Below, in pieces: positions 1-5,932 of a DNA stretch of 5,932 nucleotides. The DNA lies in NCBI GenBank assembly GCA_002292895.1, contig DBCE01000041.1:4315-10246 (forward strand), in the 5' to 3' direction. Below the pieces are notes generated by a model, which was not told the DNA's origin, did not search any database, and was given only the letters and a program-made list of their open reading frames with translations. The translations under genes were made by a program, and so were the position numbers. This stretch comes from Phycisphaerales bacterium UBA966 (GTDB lineage Bacteria; Planctomycetota; Phycisphaerae; Phycisphaerales; SM1A02). Numbering within the stretch: position 1 is the stretch's first letter; every line of letters begins with the position of its first letter.

Positions 1-72
1 TTGATCCTTACCTTGATTCTTGCCTTTGCCACTTTGCCCTTGTGACTCTTGGCCTTGCTGCGATTGCTGTTG
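1..72 (-). other. Gln/Gly/Lys-rich tract in the third gene's product
   Basis: Residues 117-140 read as Gln-, Ser-, Gly- and Lys-rich sequence (QQQSQQGQESQGQSGKGKNQ) and continue beyond the window. The tract follows directly on a predicted helix and is probably disordered. It resembles in composition the Gln-rich segment of the neighbouring large protein, though no alignment of significance can be claimed by eye. Confidence 0.65.
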
Positions 73-420
73 CTTCATCCGTTGCGCGGTAGCAATGAGT
101 TCGTCAAGTTTTCGAACAACCGACTCCTGGACGCGCCGTGTTGAAATTCCAGAATCGTTCGCTTCTAACAATTGCGCGCTGTGCTTCATGTCGTCGATGG
201 CGGAATTTAAAATGTCCCGTGGCTTTGCACCATCAAGACTGCGCTGCAGTTCGGACGCATCAATAGTGGTGTCTGATGATTTCCCACCATCACCAAGTCC
301 AAGCGCTTCATCAAGCGAAGGTGGCTTGTCGGCCGTCGCCGGCACTGGAGGCACATTTGGAACAGATGGTGGTGCCACTGCAACAGACATGCTCAGCACA
401 TACATGCACAGGTTCATCAT
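1..420 (-). CDS. Exported Gln-rich protein of unknown function (3' end outside window)
   Basis: The first 140 residues are visible and the frame is still open at the left edge. The N-terminus MMNLCMYVLSMSVAVA is hydrophobic and is followed by a Pro-rich stretch, which suggests a signal peptide or a membrane anchor; it lacks the usual positive charges, so export is likely but not certain. Residues 35-75 are acidic and polar. Residues 93-116 form a predicted helix containing ESVVRKLDELIATAQRMK, and from 117 the chain becomes Gln/Ser/Gly/Lys-rich. Small exported proteins with a KLDELI-type helix followed by Gln-rich sequence are, as I recall, common next to DUF4175-like genes in Planctomycetota; no function is known to me. 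The start is well fixed: an in-frame TGA lies at 436-438, no other start codon falls between it and 420, and a good ribosome binding site precedes the ATG. A second ATG follows directly at 417 and could also serve. Confidence 0.82.
   Translation of the reverse strand, partial: MMNLCMYVLSMSVAVAPPSVPNVPPVPATADKPPSLDEALGLGDGGKSSDTTIDASELQRSLDGAKPRDILNSAIDDMKHSAQLLEANDSGISTRRVQESVVRKLDELIATAQRMKQQQSQQGQESQGQSGKGKNQGKDQ
417..420 (-). promoter_or_regulatory. ATGA stop/start overlap coupling genes 2 and 3
   Basis: The start codon of the third gene (418-420) and the stop codon TGA of the second gene (417-419) share bases in the tetranucleotide ATGA. This arrangement is a classic sign of translational coupling, in which ribosomes ending on one gene restart on the next. 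It implies that the two products are made together from one mRNA. Confidence 0.85.
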
Positions 421-3400
421 GGCTTCACTCCTGAATCAGAACCACCGGTCGGTGGAATGTCGTTGTTGTTTGGTGACTCCGGCGACTCCATATTGACATC
501 TGGGGCACGTGACTGCTCCTCCATCGCCTTTACCCATCGCTCGCCGAGTTCAGTCAGGCGCTTCTGTCGCATGGCGATACGTGCCAAGTATGCCGCTTGA
601 TCAGCCTCGGGCAACTCACTCGCGCTCTTGGTGTCATCAAGAACACGCTGCGCCATGGTGCGCAACAGGCGAAGTTCAGCCATTGGCGGAACACGCGGCG
701 CGCCAGCCATTGATCCGCCGCCTGGTGGTTGCTGTCCACCAGCTTCTTTCGGTGCCTCCGCGAACGGATCATCTGCCTCTGGTGGGTCAGCGAGCGCCTC
801 AATAAGTGACGCCAACGCTGCTTCTACCTCTCGTTGCACCAATACGGTTCGTTGTGACAATGCCGATGCAGAGAGGTCTTGCCCAGCCAACGTGCTGGCT
901 GAAATCATCTCTTGATTGCTTGTGGCGTACAGCTCACTTCCTGAAACGTCCGCCCGAGCGCCAATGGTGGTCAGTAAGCCCGTCACGGTTGCTTGCTCGG
1001 CTGCAATGCGTTTGCTTTCAACAAAGCCGCGGCGATCAAGGGTCTTTCCTGGTGCTGGAACAATCGCCTCCGCACCGCTACGTGCACTCCGCTGCCGCTC
1101 TAAGACTTGCTCATACACACCGCGAAGTTCTTCACGACGTAGGTTCTCTGCATCCTTTTCTGCGTCATTCTTAGCCTTTTGCGCAGACGCAAGTGCCTCC
1201 TGAATGGAGTTGCGTGCGGCATCAAGCGACTCACGCGCTGGCCCCACATCAGCCACTTCCTTTCGCAAAGAAGCCGCCACAGCGTCAAGTTGCTCCGCCC
1301 CACGGATGATCAATGTGGCGGCTCGACGCATTGGTTGCCCCGCAGCGGCCGCGTTCTCAGCGATTCCAGAGGCGTTCCGAGATAGTTGCAGCATGAGCTT
1401 GGCAAGACGAGAGACCTCCGCCACATCAGTAGTTGTCAACTTCTGCATAGTGAGCGTGTTGGTCTCGATCGTCCCCAAGAGTGATCGCAAAGCATCAACT
1501 ACATCAGTGATCCGCCGCTCAAGTTCTTCAGTGCGCCGCTTGCTTTGGTTCTTCATCGCCTGCTGCATAGCCTGAACCGCTTGCTGTGCTTGTTGCTGCG
1601 ACTGTTGCGCACTTTGCATCTGATTTTGCTCAGTTTGCTGCGCAGCCTGTTCAAGTTGCCGAGCTAAGCCACGGTCATCCGCCTCACGTTGCGCCTCACG
1701 CATCGCTTCTGCTGCACCTTGGTCGGGCTTCTCTTGTGTTTGAATCTCCTCAGCGCGTTTACCAAGATCTTCAGCAAGAGCTCGCGCCTCCGCCGCTGCT
1801 TCACGTTGTGCCTGCGCCGATCGATCCATCAGTGCCTTTGTCTCTTCGGAAAGTTGGTTCCGTTGCTTTCCAACAGACTTCTCTGCAGCCGCTCTGGTGT
1901 CCTTGCTTGCTGCGTCAATGCGCTCCGCCAGCTTGTCAATGCGACGAGTTAGTTCCGCTGACTCCCGATCGCGCTGCAGCGCTGTTTCAAGGTCTGCCAG
2001 TGCGCTTTCTGATTCGCTTGCTCGCTCGGCAGCTTCGGCACCAAGTGAGGCGTCTGGTAGCGCTGTGGCACCCTCTTGAGAGCGTTGTGATGCCGTCTGT
2101 GCCAACTGACTGGCCTCTTGAATAGTCTCTGAAAGCCCCTCGCCATCAGTCTTGTTGCGCTCGAGCTTGGAAGCAAGTTCCGCCAATGAGCGCTCGAACG
2201 CGGCAATTCGATCAGCCATTCGGCCCTCAGAACCAGCGATCTGTGCTCGCTCCGCCTCGGTTGCCGCAGCGCCGTTGGTCTTGGTTCGCTCGACAACATC
2301 TTTCATCGCGTCGGCAATACCAGCCTGCTCCTCGCGTAGTCGGCTGGCGGCTTCGCGCATTTGCCCAAGACGCGAACGCACCTGCGCGGAAAGCTCACTC
2401 GCGGAAATCACCCGAAACACACGGGGCGAACTCACCACCACTGGTCGAGGTGATCCATTGCTTTCAAAGGCATCGGTGATGTTTCCAACACACACCACAC
2501 GATCGCCAGGCTCTACAGCAAATTCCGAGAGCAATAGTGTTGTTTCAACACGGGCGCTAACCCCTTGCGACCCTTCGACCGTTGCAACACGGCGCGATGG
2601 CGTCTCGTTGCGAGTCACTGAAACATCAATCCATGATCGCTTCACGCCAAAGTCATCTCGCCCCTCTGCAACTACCAATGGTGTTGCTTCGGGTGTCACG
2701 GTTTCATCGGCGGTCGGCTCGACAATCGTGATTGTTGGAGGCGCGTCATCAATGGCTGGTATCTCAAATGCAATTCGTTCTGAGGGCAGAATGCCATCAG
2801 CACCACGTGGTTTCAACTCAAGCACACCACGGCCAGCCGCAACCCAACTCACGCTCCAGTGTGTTTGGTTGGTTCCATCAACTGTGAACTGCGGGGTGAT
2901 TTGTGCACCATCCAATCCAACAAGAGAGATGGTTTCTGCAAGCCACAACGCACGGGCGGGCGACTCTGTTGGTACAGCACTTGTGCCGCGCATGTCGGCG
3001 TCGATAGTGATGGTTGATCCAGTCAGCACCGGTGGCGACACCGTAGCGCGCCGGTCGGTACCAGTTCCAAGCTCAATCGTTCGAACATCCACCTTGCCAC
3101 TCAAGTACTGCGGCGGCGTCACGATTGCGCGCGCCGACTCAACCACTGGGGGTGGAACAAGCCGAATCACGATCGGCAGTGTCTCCATATCTTCTGTCCG
3201 AAAGAGCACTTCTATCGATTCACCATCAGTCTCTACCAAGCGCTCAAATGCACCATCCGGTTGCGCCGAGAGAAGCACTTTGCGCCACTCACCACTGCCA
3301 TCGCGTAACAACCGATACTCCGCCTCCACTCGCATATCAGCAGCGTCGCCGCGCACCGATTGCGCGCGCAACGAAAGTGCAACACCACGCGGATGAACCA

Positions 3401-4028
3401 ACGAGGCCATGGCTGGCTCAACCATCGTGCGAGCTGGCCATTGAATGTCAGCGAATGGCGTCAAAAGACGCAATAACGCTGTCTTTGATGTCTCAGGCGC
3501 AAACACCAACAGCAACACCAGTATGGAGACTGCCACCATTGCCGCCGCTGTGGCACGATTTGCAGGCTGCAGATTCACACGTTGATACGTTGCCGTCTGA
3601 GAAACAGCCTGTGCATCATCAATCACCATGGAGGTGAGTGGATTGATGGTTGCCCCTTGTGCGGCCTGTGACTGCGCCAAATCTGCACCCGCCGCCAGTT
3701 TCCCGCGCGCTACCGCACTCCCACGTTCAAGCCACAGTGCAACCTCAACCAATGATGGTGAGAACCGGAATGCTGGCAATACCTTCATCACGAACCACGC
3801 GACCCCGCCTCCAACAAGCAATGCCAATTCAACAACACGAATGAACGGTGGTAGGCGAAGCAGACGGTCTAGTACCACCGCCACAACAACCGCAAGTAAT
3901 CCAAACGCAATTGCTTGCGACAAGCGCTCGATTACCAACGCTCGGCGAACTGCTGACCGGGTGTTTCCAAGCGCAACCAACACCTCATTGGTGGTGGTGG
4001 GTTCTGAAGTTGGATGAGGGCCGTTCAT
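417..4028 (-). CDS. Large DUF4175-like membrane protein with long coiled coil
   Basis: The product has 1203 residues. Three hydrophobic helices lie at about 39-58, 64-85 and 162-177. Residues about 180-540 are beta-rich and contain segments resembling Ig-like or bridging domains (for example ARAIVTPPQYLSG at 299-311 and AIDDAPPTITIVEPTADETV at 425-444). Residues about 545-840 are charged, Ala/Glu/Arg-rich and heptad-like, consistent with coiled coil, and end in a Gln-rich patch (791-829). More helices follow to about 1080, then a Pro/Gly linker, a conserved-looking helix AELRLLRTMAQRVL (1117-1130) and a polar tail. This architecture matches large DUF4175-like proteins of Planctomycetota; the assignment is by architecture, and the function is unknown. 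The long C-terminal part probably lies outside the cytoplasm. I chose the ATG at 4028, 5 bp after the upstream stop; an ATG at 4067 and a TTG at 4118 in the same frame would overlap the upstream gene by 34 and 85 bp. Only one cysteine (513) is present. Confidence 0.85.
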   Translation of the reverse strand: MNGPHPTSEPTTTNEVLVALGNTRSAVRRALVIERLSQAIAFGLLAVVVAVVLDRLLRLPPFIRVVELALLVGGGVAWFVMKVLPAFRFSPSLVEVALWLERGSAVARGKLAAGADLAQSQAAQGATINPLTSMVIDDAQAVSQTATYQRVNLQPANRATAAAMVAVSILVLLLVFAPETSKTALLRLLTPFADIQWPARTMVEPAMASLVHPRGVALSLRAQSVRGDAADMRVEAEYRLLRDGSGEWRKVLLSAQPDGAFERLVETDGESIEVLFRTEDMETLPIVIRLVPPPVVESARAIVTPPQYLSGKVDVRTIELGTGTDRRATVSPPVLTGSTITIDADMRGTSAVPTESPARALWLAETISLVGLDGAQITPQFTVDGTNQTHWSVSWVAAGRGVLELKPRGADGILPSERIAFEIPAIDDAPPTITIVEPTADETVTPEATPLVVAEGRDDFGVKRSWIDVSVTRNETPSRRVATVEGSQGVSARVETTLLLSEFAVEPGDRVVCVGNITDAFESNGSPRPVVVSSPRVFRVISASELSAQVRSRLGQMREAASRLREEQAGIADAMKDVVERTKTNGAAATEAERAQIAGSEGRMADRIAAFERSLAELASKLERNKTDGEGLSETIQEASQLAQTASQRSQEGATALPDASLGAEAAERASESESALADLETALQRDRESAELTRRIDKLAERIDAASKDTRAAAEKSVGKQRNQLSEETKALMDRSAQAQREAAAEARALAEDLGKRAEEIQTQEKPDQGAAEAMREAQREADDRGLARQLEQAAQQTEQNQMQSAQQSQQQAQQAVQAMQQAMKNQSKRRTEELERRITDVVDALRSLLGTIETNTLTMQKLTTTDVAEVSRLAKLMLQLSRNASGIAENAAAAGQPMRRAATLIIRGAEQLDAVAASLRKEVADVGPARESLDAARNSIQEALASAQKAKNDAEKDAENLRREELRGVYEQVLERQRSARSGAEAIVPAPGKTLDRRGFVESKRIAAEQATVTGLLTTIGARADVSGSELYATSNQEMISASTLAGQDLSASALSQRTVLVQREVEAALASLIEALADPPEADDPFAEAPKEAGGQQPPGGGSMAGAPRVPPMAELRLLRTMAQRVLDDTKSASELPEADQAAYLARIAMRQKRLTELGERWVKAMEEQSRAPDVNMESPESPNNNDIPPTGGSDSGVKP
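428..432 (-). promoter_or_regulatory. Shine-Dalgarno site AGGAG for the third gene
   Basis: The minus strand reads AGGAG seven bases before the ATG at 420, inside the last codons of the second gene. It is the clearest ribosome binding site in the window and supports the ATG at 420 as the start. Confidence 0.75.
1542..1658 (-). other. Gln-rich low-complexity segment in the coiled-coil protein
   Basis: Residues 791-829 of the second gene's product are dominated by Gln, Ala and Met (for example QSAQQSQQQAQQAVQAMQQA). In the DNA this appears on the plus strand as repeated tgctg/ttgctg words. The segment ends at a basic hinge, KRRTEELERR, after which the helix pattern changes. It probably continues the coiled coil as a neutral polar section or a flexible spacer; which of these cannot be told from sequence alone. 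Confidence 0.7.
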
Positions 4029-4033
4029 GTCAA
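4029..4033 (-). promoter_or_regulatory. Five-base junction between genes 1 and 2
   Basis: Only TTGAC separates the TAA of the first gene (4034-4036) from the ATG at 4028. There is no room for a promoter or terminator, and I see no strong Shine-Dalgarno sequence upstream of the ATG. Translation of the second gene therefore probably depends on ribosomes arriving from the first gene, although leaderless-like or weak-SD initiation is also possible. Confidence 0.6.
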
Positions 4034-5932
4034 TTAAATCAGTCGCGCGCTTCGCCGAACAATCCATTCGGACGCCAACAGAGACATCAGTATTGCAAGT
4101 GCCAGAGGGCTGTTCCAAATGGGGTCACGGAGTGGGTTCTCTGTGTGAATCGATCGATTTGGAAGCGAACGAACCAGTGTTGCAACATCGGCTGGCCCAA
4201 CCACCCTTCCACCTGTCTCACGTGCAAGTGACTCAAGGAGTGGTCGATCCGCCTCGGCGTCGCGCAACTCTCGGTCGCTGCGGGTGACTTCCAGAATCGC
4301 ACCATCGCCAGCACGTGCTGCCAATGATGGATCGCGCGGGCGAACCTTCCAACGGCCCTCCCGCTCTGGTGACCACGCTGCTACAAACAGTCCACCCAAA
4401 CCAGGCGTTGCGACAATGTCCACTGCTGCACCACGGGAGTCCTCCGGAATTGCTTCAAGCGCCACTGTGGTGGGTGGTGGACCAGCAGGAAGCTCAACCT
4501 CTACTCGCACGGTGTCGCCCACTACTGAACGACCAGGCTCGATCGCAATGCGCACTTCCTCACGTCCAACACCCAATGATGGACGCGCCAATGATCGGAG
4601 TAATTGCACCCAAAAACGTTCTGGATAGGTTTCACCGCGGCCATTCCGCCAACGCCAAATTTCATCGGTCGCTACATACAACACATTTCCAGCTCCGTAA
4701 CGCATTCCAACCACCAGTGGTGCGTGACCGCCCTCAATCTCCTGTGCTGACTCTGCAAGGATTTCACTTGCGGGTTTGAGCGATTGAATTGGAATACGTT
4801 GTGCCCACTCCAATTGCGCCCAGCCCTCGTCTGCCGAAAGTAGCTCCGCCGGAAATGCCGACTTTGGATCATCCGCCAACCGCAACACACCAAGGCGCGC
4901 TGCAAGTGGTGTGGGTGACAAGTTGACTGGTACAGACAGGCGTTCCAATTCATATGGCCCAGTAAACGGAAGTAACTCCTCCGCTGTTGTGCCGTGCCAT
5001 GTTCGGGGAGTACTCCGCGATCCACCGATCCACGCCAACCCAGTGCCGCGCTCTGCCACCGCTCGCTTCATTTCCATCAATTGCTCGCCGGTGAAGAATG
5101 TGGCAGGAATGTCGCCTATCACAATGAGGTCAAATCGCTCAAACTCTTCGCGTGTTCGTGGCAACCGCGCGATTGGAGTGTTGCCCTCTTGTGCAAAGTC
5201 TCGGTCTGCTGAAAGCAACATCACCGAACTCTCAATTGTTTGCTCTCGTTGCAACAGGTTCTTGAGATAGCGATATTCCCAGCGCGGATACCCATCAATG
5301 TAAAGCACCCGCATGGGTCGATCGACCAGTGTGATTGGTACGGCGCGTCGATTGTTTACGGGCAAGAGATCGCGTGTTGTTTGTTGATCATTGGGTGTGT
5401 TTGCGACCAGTGACTCTGAAACACGCACTTCCCAGCGCGCGTCGCCGGTGGTGGTTGGGCTTGCTACCAACTGCACCGTATCGCGTTGTGGTGCGACCTC
5501 ACCAGCAACATTTGCTACTGCTGGAAGTTCAGCGAAGTCCAAGACAGTGCCAGTAGCGATATCAACCAACTCAACGCGCGAAGCTCGGGCACGCGCTGGT
5601 CCACGCCGTTCGATCATTGCTTCAACAGGAACAATATCTTTGGAAAACGCACGCTTTGGCGCCTGAACAGCAGCGATCGCCGTGTCGCCGACCGCTGTAT
5701 CTGCCCCCAACACCACAGAGGAGACTGTGACTCCTTCCGCTTGGAGTCGCCGAATCAAATTTCGATCAGGCGGATCGGTCGTGCGACCATCGGTCAGCAA
5801 CACCACCGCACTGATTTGTCGCCCAGAGGAGCGTGAAAGCGCCTGTTCAATGGCGCGGGAAAGAAGTGATTGATCGCCAATGGCATCACCAATGGCAACA
5901 CTTCCATCAGCCGTGCGGGTGAGTGGTGACAG
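4034..5932 (-). CDS. VWA domain / glutamine-amidotransferase-like membrane protein (5' end outside window)
   Basis: The reading frame is open to the right edge, so the N-terminus is missing; 632 residues are visible, numbered here from the edge. Residues 1-90 are the second half of a VWA domain: a beta strand VVLLTDG (43-49) carries a late metal-site loop, followed by a helix and the strand VTVSSVVLG. The first MIDAS motif (DxSxS) would lie outside the window. Residues about 208-447 form a class I glutamine-amidotransferase-like (ThuA/GATase1-like) fold, with the typical opening RVLYIDGYPRWEYRYL (208-223), the strand FDLIVIGD and the motif DEIWRWR (423-429). Residues about 457-552 look beta-rich. 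A membrane helix at about 606-623, ending EWIVRR, anchors the C-terminus, which suits proteins of this type found near MoxR/BatA clusters. No cysteine is visible, so amidotransferase chemistry is unlikely; a binding or structural role is inferred. A GTG at 5806 is internal to the VWA strand and is not the start. Domain calls are from motif recognition, not a profile search. Confidence 0.88.
   Translation of the reverse strand: MSPLTRTADGSVAIGDAIGDQSLLSRAIEQALSRSSGRQISAVVLLTDGRTTDPPDRNLIRRLQAEGVTVSSVVLGADTAVGDTAIAAVQAPKRAFSKDIVPVEAMIERRGPARARASRVELVDIATGTVLDFAELPAVANVAGEVAPQRDTVQLVASPTTTGDARWEVRVSESLVANTPNDQQTTRDLLPVNNRRAVPITLVDRPMRVLYIDGYPRWEYRYLKNLLQREQTIESSVMLLSADRDFAQEGNTPIARLPRTREEFERFDLIVIGDIPATFFTGEQLMEMKRAVAERGTGLAWIGGSRSTPRTWHGTTAEELLPFTGPYELERLSVPVNLSPTPLAARLGVLRLADDPKSAFPAELLSADEGWAQLEWAQRIPIQSLKPASEILAESAQEIEGGHAPLVVGMRYGAGNVLYVATDEIWRWRNGRGETYPERFWVQLLRSLARPSLGVGREEVRIAIEPGRSVVGDTVRVEVELPAGPPPTTVALEAIPEDSRGAAVDIVATPGLGGLFVAAWSPEREGRWKVRPRDPSLAARAGDGAILEVTRSDRELRDAEADRPLLESLARETGGRVVGPADVATLVRSLPNRSIHTENPLRDPIWNSPLALAILMSLLASEWIVRRSARLI

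Noticed and set aside
20..496. A 158-codon open frame on the plus strand at the left edge
   Set aside because: It is antisense to the third gene and the end of the second. The Cys/Ser-rich product has no recognisable motif, and the minus-strand frame has an ATGA overlap and a ribosome binding site.
1542..1658. Repeated tgctg/ttgctg words suggesting a DNA tandem repeat
   Set aside because: The spacing is irregular and follows codons for Gln and Ala in the coiled-coil protein, so it is a protein composition effect rather than a true tandem repeat.
1586..2125. A 179-codon plus-strand open frame opposite the coiled-coil region
   Set aside because: Low-complexity Ala/Glu/Gln coding on the minus strand is poor in antisense stops, which explains the open frame; no start signal or domain supports it.
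2152..3396. A 414-codon open frame on the plus strand
   Set aside because: It lies wholly opposite the beta-rich and early coiled-coil part of the large gene. Its translation is Ser/Thr/Arg-rich without recognisable domains, as expected for the antisense of this codon usage, while the minus-strand frame shows membrane helices, domains and operon spacing.
4321..4596. Recurrent word ccaatgatgg (4321, 4571, also 3751)
   Set aside because: The copies lie within coding sequence at irregular distances and with no flanking similarity; they encode similar short Ser-Leu-containing peptides and look like chance or codon preference.

Overview
The window holds three consecutive genes, all on the minus strand and read from the right edge toward the left. 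They are packed so tightly (a 5-bp gap, then a 4-bp overlap) that they almost certainly form part of one operon. Both ends of the window cut through a gene: the first gene lacks its 5' end and the third lacks its 3' end. I see no RNA gene, mobile element, CRISPR array, promoter or terminator, and no non-coding stretch longer than 5 bp.

Layout in transcription order. (1) 5932 to 4034: the C-terminal 632 residues of a membrane-anchored protein with a von Willebrand factor A (VWA) domain. After the VWA remnant come a class I glutamine-amidotransferase-like domain without any cysteine, a beta-rich region, and a C-terminal membrane helix. (2) 4028 to 417: a 1203-residue protein with three N-terminal membrane helices, a beta-rich extracytoplasmic region of about 360 residues, and then a very long Ala/Glu/Arg/Gln-rich coiled-coil region with a Gln-rich patch. 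It resembles the large DUF4175-like membrane proteins of Planctomycetota. (3) 420 to beyond position 1: the first 140 residues of an apparently exported protein with a Gln-rich region, translationally coupled to gene 2.

Organism. Moderate GC content, this gene order and the protein architectures suggest a member of the Planctomycetota, possibly Phycisphaerae. This is inference from family knowledge; no rRNA or marker gene is present to confirm it.

How the genes may work together. From general knowledge, VWA/GATase-like membrane proteins and DUF4175-like proteins often lie downstream of a MoxR-type AAA+ ATPase, a DUF58 protein and BatA-like VWA proteins. The three products here would all be membrane-bound or exported. 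They probably build a cell-envelope assembly in which the VWA domain contacts partners and the coiled coils form an extracytoplasmic scaffold. No function has been established for this trio to my knowledge. The window is a coherent but poorly characterised envelope system rather than a clearly new defence or mobile system.
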